Origin: an uncultured Clostridia bacterium
Lineage (GTDB): Bacteria > Bacillota > Clostridia > Oscillospirales > Acutalibacteraceae
NCBI GenBank assembly: GCA_947585745.1
Contig: CANPXF010000018.1
Location: forward strand, 1-43,412
DNA: 43,412 bases
Direction: 5' to 3'
Shown: in pieces, positions 30,896 through 40,542 of the stretch
Layout of the letters: the number at the start of each line of letters is the position of its first letter
Numbering within the stretch: the stretch's first letter is position 1
Program-made: the position numbers and the translations under genes
Notes under the pieces: model-generated
The model's database searches: none
Told to the model about the DNA's origin: nothing
Seen by the model: only the letters and a program-made list of their open reading frames with translations

Positions 30896-32563
30896 ATGAG
30901 GAGAACTAAATTTATAAGTTTTATCCTTGCAGTAGTAATGGTTATGACTTGCCTTGCAGTCGCAGGTGTAAGCACTTCTGCTGCCTCTGGTGACGTGGTT
31001 TATTTTGATAACTCCGTTACAAAGTTTTCAACCGTATATTGCTATGTTTATAACAGCGATGATGACAAAAATGACATCTGGCCCGGTGAGCAGATGACCA
31101 ATGTTTCAGGAGATATTTGGGCGTACTCCATATCCGGAGATTATTCCAAAATAATCTTTAATTCAGGTCAAGGCGGAACACAGTCCGACGACCTTGATTA
31201 TCCGGGAAACAATCAGATTGCTACTCCGAACGATTCAAATAATAAGTTTGGCGTATCATGGAAAGCTTATACGGGTTCAGACACAGTACCAACAAAACCA
31301 ACATCAGCAACCTCTCCGACAACTTCGGGCGGAGGAAGCAATACAGGCGTCGGTACAGTGTATTGTCAGAATGACGCCAACTGGTCAACCGTATATTGCT
31401 ATATGTGGAACAGTAAAACTGATGAAAACGCATCGTGGCCCGGAGAAAAGATGACAGACCTCGGAGATAATGTCTGGGAATATAACTACAGAAAAAATTA
31501 TGCTAATGTTATATTCAGCCAGAGCGGAACTCCTCAGACAGATGATTTAGTTTTACCGGGAGACAGCTATATTTACAACAACAGCAAAAATACTTGGGAG
31601 CCATACAGTAACGGTCCGGTAAAAATTACAGCGCTTACTACAGATTTGGAATCTCCTTCTTATACAGGTGTCAGCGTTGTAATTTCAGCAACAGCTAAAT
31701 CAACAGATGGTGGCAATCTAACATACAAGTTTACTGTAAAGGATCAAAACGGTGGAGAAACAACAATTTCAGACGGAGCATCGTCTACAGCCGCGTGGAT
31801 TCCGACTTCCGCAGGAAAATATAAAATTACTGTAGATGTTAAGGATACCGCTGGAAATGAAAATTCGCGTTCCATTGATTTTGAGGTTAAGGATGCAACA
31901 GCTCTTGAGGAAGCGTTTATAACTGCATTTTCAAATTCCCTCGGAACAAGAACACAGATAAAACAAAATTCAAATATCACGTTTACATTAAACGCAATCG
32001 GCGGACACACAGGAAACGGACTTCTCTTCTATAAATTTGTTGTAACTGACCCTGACGGCGGCAATAATGTTGCGTATTATACAACGAGCAATGCCTACAG
32101 CTATACTCCGACAAAACTCGGAACCTATACCATTACGGCATTTGCGCAGAACTCCTACAACAACACTATTTCAAAAGTTTACACATATTCGTGTGTAAAT
32201 GTAATTGATGAGAAGCCCGGAGATACAAATCCACAGCCTGTTACAAGTACAACAGCTCCTACATCTGCGACTTCTCAAACATCTCCAACATCTCCAACAT
32301 CTCCGACACCTCAACAGCCATCTTCTACGTCTGCGACATCTACATCTCAGACAGTCACCGTACCTAATCCCAAGCTTGGCGATGTAAACCGCGACGGTGA
32401 AATAAATATTCTTGACGCTACAAAGATTCAGAAGGCTGTAGCGCTTATCAATGTTGATAATTATGACGCGTCTCTTGCAGATACAGATAAAGACGGTAAA
32501 ATTTCTGTTAAGGACGCTACCGTAATTATGAAGTATGTAGCTAAGATGATTAGTTCAATTTAA
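30896..32563 (+). CDS. Secreted starch-binding protein: CBM26-CBM26-Ig-Ig-dockerin
   Basis: 555 residues. Signal peptide (FISFILAVVMVMTCLAVAGV). Two CBM26-like starch modules, about 32-125 and 152-240, each with STVYCYxxNS, a WPG(E)xM turn and (V)IFxSG. Two Ig-like domains follow (about 243-335 and 340-435), then a Thr/Pro/Ser linker (TSPTSPTSPT). The C-terminal dockerin (about 492-552) has DVNRDGEINILD and DTDKDGKISVKD calcium loops and IQKAVALI/IMKYVAKM helices. Architecture resembles the non-catalytic starch-adherence proteins of the R. bromii amylosome (Sas-type); that equation is inference. It is 10 nt upstream of the amylase gene and has a strong GGAGG ribosome binding site. Confidence 0.92.
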   Translation: MRRTKFISFILAVVMVMTCLAVAGVSTSAASGDVVYFDNSVTKFSTVYCYVYNSDDDKNDIWPGEQMTNVSGDIWAYSISGDYSKIIFNSGQGGTQSDDLDYPGNNQIATPNDSNNKFGVSWKAYTGSDTVPTKPTSATSPTTSGGGSNTGVGTVYCQNDANWSTVYCYMWNSKTDENASWPGEKMTDLGDNVWEYNYRKNYANVIFSQSGTPQTDDLVLPGDSYIYNNSKNTWEPYSNGPVKITALTTDLESPSYTGVSVVISATAKSTDGGNLTYKFTVKDQNGGETTISDGASSTAAWIPTSAGKYKITVDVKDTAGNENSRSIDFEVKDATALEEAFITAFSNSLGTRTQIKQNSNITFTLNAIGGHTGNGLLFYKFVVTDPDGGNNVAYYTTSNAYSYTPTKLGTYTITAFAQNSYNNTISKVYTYSCVNVIDEKPGDTNPQPVTSTTAPTSATSQTSPTSPTSPTPQQPSSTSATSTSQTVTVPNPKLGDVNRDGEINILDATKIQKAVALINVDNYDASLADTDKDGKISVKDATVIMKYVAKMISSI

Positions 32564-32573
32564 GGAGGACAAA

Positions 32574-34988
32574 ATGACAAAATATAAAAAGTTTGTCGCT
32601 TTGCTCCTTGTAATTGTACTTGCTGTTTCAGTAGGCGTAGTTTCTGTCGGAGCAGCGACATTAAATAAAAATTCGGCTTCTGCCGATGAAAAAGTGGGTA
32701 TTACAGTCCACTTCAAGAGTACCGAAGTAGAGCCTTATATCTATTATTGGAACTCACTTCCCCAAAATATAGAAACAACCTATCCGGGCGTTAAAATGAC
32801 AAAAGACGCAACCCAGGGAGAAGGTTGGTACACATACACCTTTGATAAACTTACAAAGGTTAATATGATTTTTACCGATAAAGACGGAAAACAGCTTACA
32901 GCAGAACTCACAAGAAATACAGGCGAATGGTGGCTGTATAAAAACAGAGTTTGGCGTTCCTCAAATCCCGATAACGCTGACAGTCCTGAAGATGTTGACT
33001 TCCGCGAAGAGAGTATTTACTTTGTAATGACTACTCGTTTCTATGACGGCGATAAGGGTAACAACGTTCATTGCTGGGATGACGGAAAAGCAAATAACCC
33101 TGATACTGACCCCGCTTGGCGAGGCGACTTTAAAGGTTTGGCAGATAAGCTTGATTACATCAAGGCGCTCGGCTTCTCCGCAATTTGGATAACTCCTGTT
33201 GTTGAGAATGCGTCGGGATACGATTATCACGGCTATCACGCTATGGACTTTACTAAAGTCGACAGCCGTTATGAAAGCTCTGACTTTACATTTCAGGATT
33301 TAATTGACGCGGCTCACGCTAAAGATATGAAGATAGTTCAGGACGTAGTTTGGAACCATACGGGTAACTTTGGTGAAACAAATCTTTGCAAATTGTTTGA
33401 AAAGGATTATTCTGCGGATTTATCTGATTTAAAGAAGAGTATGATTCCTACAAAATTACTTCTCGATGAAGCAGGTGTAAGTACTGCTGAGCAGTATTGG
33501 TCGTTGCCTGACGGAAAGCAGTATGATGCCCGCCTTAACCTTATGAAGAATGTTACCTACTCAGGAAGTAACGGAAACAGTACGGGTCATCTCCCGGGTG
33601 AGAAAGATTTTGAGATGAATAAGGTTTCTCTCAGCGACAAGTACAATTCAAATAACTACTGGCATACAGGTTATTTCCAAAGCCCCAACTATGATGACTG
33701 GACAACAAAATTTTCTCAGATTGCAGGTGACTGTGTAGACCTTAATACAGAGAACCCTGCTGTTGCAAAATATACTACTGACGCTTATTCGCAGTATATT
33801 GATATGGGCGTTGACGCGTTCCGTGTTGATACAACCCGTCATATTCCGAGACTTTCTCTTAATTTAATGTATAATCCTCAGATTCTCGGAGCTGCGGCAG
33901 ATTCAGGAAAGAGCAACTTCTATATGTTTGGTGAGGTTTGCACACGTTATACTCAGATTTGGTATCGTGACCACGCCGAAGAATCAACACCATACTATAC
34001 ATGGGATGAGCCTAACAGCAAATGGGCTGAACAATGGAAATGGGGTACGTCTGCTCAGGATATTAACGATAATATGAATACAGTACTCCAGCATTATTTG
34101 GAAGAAGATAATTATGAATTAGATCATAACAGCCTTGAGGCTAAATCCGATAATGCGTACTTAAGCGGAATACAATATCATACCCCCGATCATTCAAAAG
34201 CTTCGGGAATGAATGTTATTGACTTTCAGATGCACAGAATGTTTGGTAATGCAAGCAATGCGTTTAATTTTGCAAAAGGAACCGATAAGTATTACAATGA
34301 CGCGACCTATAATGTTACTTATGTAGATTCCCATGATTATTCTCCCGAGCAACCGGACGAATTTAAACGTTTTGCGGGCGGAACGCAAACCTGGGCGGAA
34401 GACTTAGATTTGATGTTTACTTTCCGCGGTATTCCGTGCTTGTATTATGGTTCGGAAATTGAGTTTCAAAAGGGTGCGACAATTGACAAGGGACCCGACC
34501 CCGACCTTCCTCTTGCTAAATCAGGACGCGCTTATTACGGCGATCATCTTGAGGGTAGTGTCAGCGCAAGTGACTTTAGCCAATATTCCGCAAGCGGTAC
34601 AGTTAAAGATACTCTTGATAAACCTCTAAGCCAGCACCTTATGAAACTTAATGCTATCCGCCGTGCAATTCCCGCTCTTCAAAAGGGACAGTATACAGTT
34701 GACAGCAAGTATGTAAGCGGTAATATGGCTTATATAAGACGTTATACAAACGCGTCAGAGAATGTTGATTCGCTTGCCTGTGTTGCTATCAGCGGAAGCG
34801 CAACCTTTAAAAATATTCCTAACGGTAAGTATATTGACGCTGTTACGGGTGATGTTCAGACTGTAACAAACGGAACACTCTCTGTTGGTAATATCGAAAA
34901 GGCGAATATGAGAGTTTATGTATGTTGCGCGCCGGAATATACACCTATTTCAGGTCAAATCGGAGCAACTACATCGTATCTCAAATAA
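32574..34988 (+). CDS. Secreted GH13 alpha-amylase with N-terminal starch-binding module
   Basis: 804 residues. Signal peptide (LLLVIVLAVSVGVVSVGAA), then a CBM26-like module (about 40-125, with YIYYWNS, YPGVKM and GWYTYTF). The GH13 barrel is complete: region I DVVWNHTG, region II GVDAFRVDTTRH (nucleophile Asp about 419), region III FGEV (acid/base Glu about 454) and region IV DSHD (Asp about 588). The C-terminus is a beta domain (about 700-790). There is no dockerin or anchor, so the enzyme may be free or held by its binding module only. It is coupled to the CBM26-dockerin gene (AAGGAGGAC ribosome binding site, 10-nt gap). Alpha-1,4 activity is likely; amylase versus pullulanase cannot be settled by eye. 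Confidence 0.93.
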   Translation: MTKYKKFVALLLVIVLAVSVGVVSVGAATLNKNSASADEKVGITVHFKSTEVEPYIYYWNSLPQNIETTYPGVKMTKDATQGEGWYTYTFDKLTKVNMIFTDKDGKQLTAELTRNTGEWWLYKNRVWRSSNPDNADSPEDVDFREESIYFVMTTRFYDGDKGNNVHCWDDGKANNPDTDPAWRGDFKGLADKLDYIKALGFSAIWITPVVENASGYDYHGYHAMDFTKVDSRYESSDFTFQDLIDAAHAKDMKIVQDVVWNHTGNFGETNLCKLFEKDYSADLSDLKKSMIPTKLLLDEAGVSTAEQYWSLPDGKQYDARLNLMKNVTYSGSNGNSTGHLPGEKDFEMNKVSLSDKYNSNNYWHTGYFQSPNYDDWTTKFSQIAGDCVDLNTENPAVAKYTTDAYSQYIDMGVDAFRVDTTRHIPRLSLNLMYNPQILGAAADSGKSNFYMFGEVCTRYTQIWYRDHAEESTPYYTWDEPNSKWAEQWKWGTSAQDINDNMNTVLQHYLEEDNYELDHNSLEAKSDNAYLSGIQYHTPDHSKASGMNVIDFQMHRMFGNASNAFNFAKGTDKYYNDATYNVTYVDSHDYSPEQPDEFKRFAGGTQTWAEDLDLMFTFRGIPCLYYGSEIEFQKGATIDKGPDPDLPLAKSGRAYYGDHLEGSVSASDFSQYSASGTVKDTLDKPLSQHLMKLNAIRRAIPALQKGQYTVDSKYVSGNMAYIRRYTNASENVDSLACVAISGSATFKNIPNGKYIDAVTGDVQTVTNGTLSVGNIEKANMRVYVCCAPEYTPISGQIGATTSYLK

Positions 34989-35002
34989 ATCCCTCAAATA
35001 TT

Positions 35003-35036
35003 TAACCCGACGTAATTTTACGTCGGGTTTTTTATT
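35003..35036 (+). terminator. Rho-independent terminator of the starch operon
   Basis: AACCCGACGTAA/TTACGTCGGGTT with a T-run, 15 nt after the amylase stop codon. Confidence 0.95.
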
Positions 35037-35480
35037 TCCACATCAGTTTTTAGTTTTTCCACATCAGACATTTCAGCTTCTATCTGACAATCCATCTCCC
35101 CCAAGCCGTTCTTCCTCCATCTCACTTTGGATAGGGAGGATAGGTTCTGCTATAGACTCTTTAGACCTTTTAGAAACTTTTCCTTTAAATTATATTTGAA
35201 AAATAATTAAAATGTTACCTTTATATTAAATTCTTAATTCTTAATTTTTAATTCTTAATTCAAAACCCCCAAACCTTCGTGCCTCTGTCTTGTTTTGGAT
35301 AGGGAGGACAGGTTCTTTTTTAGATTTTCCACATCAGTCCGTGCAGTTCCTCTCGAAAAATTCATATCCCCAAAACATTTCTTTCTCTATCTCACTTTGG
35401 ATAGAAAGTACAGGTTCTGCTATAGACTTTTTAGACATTTTAAAAACTTTTCATTTTTAATATACAATTTTTTTTAAATA
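35037..35480 (+). repeat. Intergenic repeat family, copies 2-4 in tandem
   Basis: Copy 2 is about 35059-35261 and is preceded by a start fragment (TCCACATCAG at 35037). Copy 3 (35266-35324) is a partial copy with only the TCTTGTTTTGGATAGGGAGGACAGG part. Copy 4 is about 35325-35470 and has GGATAGAAAGTACAGGTTCTGCTATAGAC. Two alternative central sequences occur, TCTTGTTTTGGATAG and TCTCACTTTGGATAG. The flanks are AT-rich. Confidence 0.8.
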
Positions 35481-35575
35481 AATTTCACATTAATTCAAAT
35501 TCAATTTTTTATATATTCAAAATCGAATTAAGCATATTTTATGGGGCAAACTAAAGAAATGCGGGAGGTTAAATT

Positions 35576-36127
35576 ATGATTGAAAAATATCTCATTAACC
35601 AATGCTCGCCTACTTTAGCTTCGCTAAAAACAGGAAGTCTTTTTACAGTCACTTCCTGTGACATAAATTCGATAAAAAAGGACATCGGGTATTGGAATGA
35701 AAAATTAAAAAATAAGCTGTTAAATTTAATTCTATTAAAATATAAAGACGGCTCGGCTCTTGTGTATCTTTACCGAAAAAATATGCTTAAAGAAGATTTA
35801 GAAAAGTCAGGCGTTGCCCGATTTATGAAAAGAAACGGCTACGACGATATAAATGTTGATAACGCTCTTAACATCCTTGAAAAAAAGCTGTCTGCTGACG
35901 AAAAATTTCCACACGAAATCGGTCTTTTCCTCGGCTATCCCTTGGGTGATGTTATAGGTTTTATTAAAAATTCGGGCAAAAAATTCAAGCGTGCCGGTTG
36001 TTGGAAGGTTTACTGCAATGAATGTGAGGCGGTAAAAACCTTTAACAAGTTTAAAAAGTGCAAGGATATTTATATGCGCCTTTGGCGAGAAGGCAAGTCA
36101 ATCGTACAGCTTACGGTAGCTGTATAG
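35576..36127 (+). CDS. DUF3793 family protein
   Basis: 183 residues, cytoplasmic. Its pattern matches the clostridial DUF3793 family: CSPTLASLKTGSLFT at the N-terminus, ALVYLYRKNMLKEDL, PHEIGLFLGYPLGDVIGFI and GCWKVYCNECEAVKTFNK. Several Cys residues (in GCWKVYC and NEC) could bind metal, which is inference. It is 24 nt upstream of a flavodoxin gene and almost certainly co-transcribed; this pairing is common in Clostridia and suggests a redox or iron-limitation role. Ribosome binding site GGGAGG. Biochemical function unknown. Confidence 0.88.
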   Translation: MIEKYLINQCSPTLASLKTGSLFTVTSCDINSIKKDIGYWNEKLKNKLLNLILLKYKDGSALVYLYRKNMLKEDLEKSGVARFMKRNGYDDINVDNALNILEKKLSADEKFPHEIGLFLGYPLGDVIGFIKNSGKKFKRAGCWKVYCNECEAVKTFNKFKKCKDIYMRLWREGKSIVQLTVAV

Positions 36128-36151
36128 AAAATTTGAAAAGAGGTAATTTTA

Positions 36152-36574
36152 ATGAAAATTGCAGTAGTATATTGGAGCGGAACAGGGAACACGGAGGCTA
36201 TGGCTCAAAGCGTTGAGAAAGGGGCTGAGAGCGCGGGCGCTGAGGTTGAGATGTTTACAGCGTCCGAGTTTAACGGCGATAAGGTAAAAGATTATGGCGC
36301 CATTGCGTTTGGCTGTCCGTCTATGGGGGATGAGGAGCTTGAAGACAGCGAGTTTGAGCCGATGTTCAACGATTGTGAGCCGAGTTTAAACGGTAAGAAA
36401 ATTGCTCTGTTCGGTTCATACGGTTGGGGCGACGGCGAATGGATGCGCAGTTGGGAAGAAAAATGCAATGAAATAGGTGCAAATATAGCTTGCGACAGCG
36501 TAATTTGCAATGACGCTCCCGATGATGAAGCTGTTTCCGCTTGTGAAGCGCTGGGCGCTGAGCTTGCGGGTTAA
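36152..36574 (+). CDS. Flavodoxin
   Basis: 140 residues, a short-chain flavodoxin. The FMN phosphate loop is WSGTGNTEAMA right after the first strand. The second flavin-contact loop is GCPSMGDEELED, and the third is GSYGWGDGEWM. It carries one-electron transfer at low potential in place of ferredoxin. It is downstream of the DUF3793 gene with an AGAGG ribosome binding site and ends at a strong terminator. Confidence 0.95.
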   Translation: MKIAVVYWSGTGNTEAMAQSVEKGAESAGAEVEMFTASEFNGDKVKDYGAIAFGCPSMGDEELEDSEFEPMFNDCEPSLNGKKIALFGSYGWGDGEWMRSWEEKCNEIGANIACDSVICNDAPDDEAVSACEALGAELAG

Positions 36575-36622
36575 AGCTTCAAAGCCTGCATAATCAATTT
36601 ATGCCGTTTTAAAGGCAATAAA

Positions 36623-36657
36623 TTAAGCCGTACACTTTGCGTACGGCTTAAAATTTT
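36623..36657. terminator. Terminator between flavodoxin and DUF218 genes
   Basis: TTAAGCCGTAC/GTACGGCTTAA with a 7-nt loop, between two convergent genes. Confidence 0.88.
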
Positions 36658-36663
36658 GTGATT

Positions 36664-37446
36664 TTAATAAGGTTTAATAATTTCAACGGGAATCGCTATC
36701 CATTCCCTGACAAAAAATGTAGGGTAGTTTATTATTCCTATCTTTCCGTTTATTGTGTTTACAGAGCCGATTTTTGAATTTATTCCAAGCTTTTTTGCGA
36801 TAATTCTGCTCCGAAGCTGATGATAGCTGTCCGTTACAATTGCGATATTTTTATTAAGATTTTTTTCTTTTATTATTTTAGATGAGTAGCTAAGATTTTC
36901 CATTGTGTTGACGGCCTTGTTCTCTTTAAAAATTCTTTCTTTATTTATTCTTTTCTTTATATTTTGATACATACTTTCTGCCTCGCTTATAGGTTCGTTG
37001 GCTCCTTTTCCGCCTGTCACAACCGCTTTGGCGTCGGGGTTTTCGTTGAGATATTTTATCGACGCGTCGATTCTCTGTTGCAGGAGTACGCTCGGCCCCC
37101 ACGGTTTAACCTGTGCGCCAAAGACAACGGCTGTCGCATTTGCCTTTGGTGTAAAAGAAAATGCTGTAAATACCATTAAAAAGCTGATAATTACAGCGTA
37201 GGCGATAAAAACCGTGGCGCACACATTGAATATCCTCCATAATATTTTAACCGTTCCTGACCCGCACAAACGAGTTTTTATTTCCTTGTATTTTTTATTA
37301 AACGCGCTCCAAAATATAAGATAAAGACAAATTATAACTCCGAGTACGTTTCCGGGGTTAATGATATTATATTGTATCGGCAATATAAACCAAATTAAAA
37401 ATATAACTGAAATTATACAGATGATTATAAGTCCCGTTTTTTTCAT
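36664..37446 (-). CDS. DUF218/YdcF-like membrane protein
   Basis: 260 residues from the ATG at 37446, which has AAGGAAGTGG as ribosome binding site. The longer frame to 37563 has no such site and adds a segment with no family match. It has three N-terminal membrane helices (about 5-25, 32-50, 70-95). The extracytoplasmic DUF218 domain then begins with AVVFGAQV and contains VVTGGKGANEPISEAESM and IAIVTDSYHQLRS, all family signatures. Homologues (YdcF, SanA, ElyC) act in envelope or peptidoglycan processes; the enzymatic role is unsettled. It is a single gene. Confidence 0.9.
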   Translation of the reverse strand: MKKTGLIIICIISVIFLIWFILPIQYNIINPGNVLGVIICLYLIFWSAFNKKYKEIKTRLCGSGTVKILWRIFNVCATVFIAYAVIISFLMVFTAFSFTPKANATAVVFGAQVKPWGPSVLLQQRIDASIKYLNENPDAKAVVTGGKGANEPISEAESMYQNIKKRINKERIFKENKAVNTMENLSYSSKIIKEKNLNKNIAIVTDSYHQLRSRIIAKKLGINSKIGSVNTINGKIGIINYPTFFVREWIAIPVEIIKPY

Positions 37447-37530
37447 TTCACCACTTCCTTTTACCTTAATTTTATAAAAAGACAGGGTGGAATAAAATAA
37501 ATTAAGTGTGGAATAAGTCAACGTATAGTA

Positions 37531-37586
37531 GAAAACAAAAATCGGTCGGATTAACAAGGGCAAAATGCCCCTAATCTGACCGATTA
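37531..37586 (-). terminator. Terminator of nrdD-nrdG, overlapping the nrdG stop codon
   Basis: On the minus strand, TAATCGGTCAGATTA pairs with TAATCCGACCGATT around an inner hairpin, then TTTTGTTTTC. The stop codon of nrdG lies inside the first stem strand, so no 3' untranslated spacer exists. Confidence 0.85.
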
Positions 37587-38135
37587 GTTATTTTTATCTC
37601 TCTTTTTGGTGCCAAGATAAAGCGTGTCTTCGTTTACTTTAACGGCTTTGCCCTGTTTAAGGCTTTCCGGCACATTTAAAAATCTCTGATTTTTACTGCC
37701 TCTGAAAAGTAACATAAGACTTTTTTGTTCAAGCTCAAATTTTCCGTCAACGAGGTAGTCGCAGTTTTCCAAAAGCTTAATCCATTCGGGGTGTTTTTCA
37801 CCGCCTTCTATTAATTGTTCAAAGGTATACCCCGTGTAGCACATCACGTTGAGTCCGTTCTCGTGGCATTTTCGGGCTAATTGCGAAAGCGCCTCCGCCT
37901 GGCAGAAGGGTTCTCCGCCTGAGAATGTTAATCCCTGTAAAATCGGATTTTTAACAGCCACAGCAAGTATTTTATCAATATCGCCCGAATGTCGTGGCTC
38001 AAACGCCCAGGTTTCGGGATTGTGACAGCCTTTGCAATGGTGCGGACAACCCTGTGTAAATAAAGTCATTCTGATACCGGGGCCGTCAACGATACTTTCG
38101 CTGACAACCCCGGATAAATTCAGTTTAGTTCCCAT
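37584..38135 (-). CDS. nrdG: Anaerobic ribonucleotide reductase activating protein
   Basis: 183 residues. A radical SAM enzyme that installs the glycyl radical on NrdD. The iron-sulfur motif CPHHCKGC (CX3CX2C) is in the usual place, followed by NPETW, and GLTFSGGEPF is the SAM-binding GGE motif. The start ATG overlaps the nrdD stop by one base, so it is coupled with nrdD. It is strictly anaerobic chemistry and sensitive to oxygen. Confidence 0.96.
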   Translation of the reverse strand: MGTKLNLSGVVSESIVDGPGIRMTLFTQGCPHHCKGCHNPETWAFEPRHSGDIDKILAVAVKNPILQGLTFSGGEPFCQAEALSQLARKCHENGLNVMCYTGYTFEQLIEGGEKHPEWIKLLENCDYLVDGKFELEQKSLMLLFRGSKNQRFLNVPESLKQGKAVKVNEDTLYLGTKKRDKNN

Positions 38136-40495
38136 TATGCGGTTTCTTCCGTTATTTCACTCATATCCAAGCTTTCGCCGAGACTGTGTTTAACTCTGTC
38201 CTCAACCTCACTGCGTTTCGCATCGTTAAAGCGGTCGAGTGTACCTACCAGGTATCCCGTGATACGGCGTATTCTCTCAAAGCCCTGACCTCCCGAACCT
38301 TCTTTACGTCCGCATACAGGACAGTAATCGCCTATAATTCCCGTATGTCCGCAAACAGGGTCGCGGTCAACAGGGTGGTTAATCGAGCCGTAGCCCACTC
38401 CGCATTCTTTCATCTGACGGATAACCGCCTCGAAAGCGTCAAGGTTTTGCGTTGGATCTCCGTCGAGTTCAATGTATGAGATATGACCTCCGTTTGTGAG
38501 GTTGTGGTAGGGAGCCTCCAGCTTAATCTTTTCAAAAGCAGATATGTTGTAGTAAACAGGAATGTGGAACGAGTTTGTGTAGTAATCTCTGTCCGTAACT
38601 CCCGGAATTGTGCCAAATCGTTCTCTGTCAATTCTTACAAAACGTCCCGAAAGTCCCTCCGCGGGAGTTCCGATTACGGCAAAGTTTAATTTGTATTTCT
38701 CGGTAGCCTCGTTCATCTTCTTTCGCATATAGCCGACAATTTCAAGTCCGAGTTTTTGCGAGCTTTCGCTTTCGCCGTGATGCGCGCCTACAAGAGCTTT
38801 CAGACATTCAGCAAGACCGATAAAACCGATAGTCAGCGAGCCGTGTTTGAGTACGTCGCGAACAGAGTCGTTAGGACCTAATTTCTCTGAATCAAGCCAT
38901 ACTCCCTGACCCATAAGGAACGGATAGTTCTTTACCAGCTTTGAGCATTGAATTTCAAATCTCTCCAAAAGCTGTTCGACACAAAGGTCGCACATTCTGT
39001 CGAGCTGTTCAAAGAAGAAGTCAACATTTTTGTTAGATAAAATTGCAAGACGAGGGAGATTAATTGAGGTAAAGCTTAAATTACCTCTGCCGTAGGTCTG
39101 CTCTCTGTCGGGGTCGTAAACATTTCCCATAACTCTTGTACGGCATCCCATATACGCAACCTCTGTTTCGGGGTGTCCCTCAACGTAATACTGCTTGTTG
39201 AAAGGAGCGTCTAAAAATGAGTAGTTGGGGAACAGGCGCTTTGCCGAAACTTTCATTGTCTGCTTGTAAATATCATAGTTGGGGTCGGAGGGATTGTAGT
39301 TAATTCCCTCTTTAACCTTAAAAATCTGAATTGGGAATATGGGTGTTTCACCGTTTCCGAGACCTCTGTCCGTAGCCTTAAGAATGTTTTTCATAACCAT
39401 TCTGCCCTCGGGGGAGGTGTCTGTTCCGTAGTTTAAGGATGAGAACGGTATTTGAGCGCCCGCACGGCTGTGCATAGTGTTAAGATTATGGATAAGAGCC
39501 TCCATAGCCTGGAAAGTCGCTCTGTCAGTTTCGCTTTCCGCGTGCTTAAATGCAAAGCGTTGAATTTTATTGGCGATTTTACCCCCAAAATTCTCTGTGA
39601 GAATTTTAATTTCGGCCGCCTTATATTCAGGGCTGTTATCCTCAAGCTTTGGTTTCTCGCCTGAAATTTCTTCAGCCTTGTCCGTAATTTCCTTTGCGAG
39701 CGCTTCGGGATTTTCAGTATCGGTTAAAAGTTCAATAGCTCTCTCAATATTCTGGCGGTAACGCTTTCTGTATGTTTTAGCAACTCCCGGAGCCATTGAG
39801 TAGTCAAAGTTAGGTACACTCTGACCTCCGTGTTGGTCGTTTTGATTTGACTGAATAGCGATACAAGCGAGAGCGGAATATGATTGAATATCGTTAGGCT
39901 CTCTTAAATAGCCGTGTCCTGTCGAAAATCCGCCTTCAAAAAGCTTTAAAAGGTCAATCTGACAACAGGTAGTAGTAAGAGTCAAAAAGTCAAGGTCGTG
40001 AATATGAATATCTCCGTCGAGGTGAGCCTTGCTGTGCTTAGGATTAAGGATATACATATGATAGAACTGTTTTGCTCCCTCAGAGCCGTATTTGAGCATG
40101 GTACCCATAGCAGTATCGCCGTCTATATTAGCGTTTTCACGTTTAACGTCATTGTCTTTAGCCGATTTGAAGGTAAGGTCCTCATAAATCTTCATCAGCT
40201 TTGTATTCATATCGCGTACACGAGTACGGTCTGCGCGGTAAAGAATATATTCTTTCGCGGTTCTTGCGTGTCCGTTTTCTATAAGAACCTTTTCAACTGT
40301 ATCCTGCACATGTTCTACGGTCGGTTCCGTTTCTTCCTGAGATTCAAGTATGTTACAAACCTGTTTTGCGAGTTCATTAGCGGTTTCATAATTTGTACCG
40401 CCTATAGCCTGCGCCGCCTTGTAAATAGCCTGTGAAATTTTTTCAATATCAAATGTAGCTGTACGTCCGTCGCGTTTTTTAATCTTCGTAATCAT
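38135..40495 (-). CDS. nrdD: Anaerobic (class III) ribonucleoside-triphosphate reductase
   Basis: 786 residues from the ATG at 40495, which is 6 nt after GGAGG; ATG 40498 is too close. It makes dNTPs without oxygen. An N-terminal ATP-cone (KIKKRDGRTATFDIEKI) provides allosteric control. The ten-stranded barrel follows, with TTTCCQIDLLKLFEGGFSTG. The C-terminal zinc site is CGHTG with DYCPVCGRKEG. The glycyl-radical motif is RITGYLVGTLDRFND near the C-terminus. The gene is upstream of nrdG and shares its promoter and NrdR-like sites. Confidence 0.97.
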   Translation of the reverse strand: MITKIKKRDGRTATFDIEKISQAIYKAAQAIGGTNYETANELAKQVCNILESQEETEPTVEHVQDTVEKVLIENGHARTAKEYILYRADRTRVRDMNTKLMKIYEDLTFKSAKDNDVKRENANIDGDTAMGTMLKYGSEGAKQFYHMYILNPKHSKAHLDGDIHIHDLDFLTLTTTCCQIDLLKLFEGGFSTGHGYLREPNDIQSYSALACIAIQSNQNDQHGGQSVPNFDYSMAPGVAKTYRKRYRQNIERAIELLTDTENPEALAKEITDKAEEISGEKPKLEDNSPEYKAAEIKILTENFGGKIANKIQRFAFKHAESETDRATFQAMEALIHNLNTMHSRAGAQIPFSSLNYGTDTSPEGRMVMKNILKATDRGLGNGETPIFPIQIFKVKEGINYNPSDPNYDIYKQTMKVSAKRLFPNYSFLDAPFNKQYYVEGHPETEVAYMGCRTRVMGNVYDPDREQTYGRGNLSFTSINLPRLAILSNKNVDFFFEQLDRMCDLCVEQLLERFEIQCSKLVKNYPFLMGQGVWLDSEKLGPNDSVRDVLKHGSLTIGFIGLAECLKALVGAHHGESESSQKLGLEIVGYMRKKMNEATEKYKLNFAVIGTPAEGLSGRFVRIDRERFGTIPGVTDRDYYTNSFHIPVYYNISAFEKIKLEAPYHNLTNGGHISYIELDGDPTQNLDAFEAVIRQMKECGVGYGSINHPVDRDPVCGHTGIIGDYCPVCGRKEGSGGQGFERIRRITGYLVGTLDRFNDAKRSEVEDRVKHSLGESLDMSEITEETA

Positions 40496-40542
40496 CATTA
40501 CCCTCCCAATATTACATATTTGTAAATGTTATTTCTTTAGAA

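Larger units (their letters stand above)
34989..35575. other. Intergenic region amylase to DUF3793 gene
   Basis: Holds the operon terminator, repeat copies 2-4 and about 95 AT-rich bases leading to the next gene. No ORF or tRNA is seen. Confidence 0.6.

Noticed and set aside
37447..37563. N-terminal extension of the DUF218 protein up to 37563
   Set aside because: No ribosome binding site, and the added residues are not typical; ATG 37446 has AAGGAAGTGG upstream.
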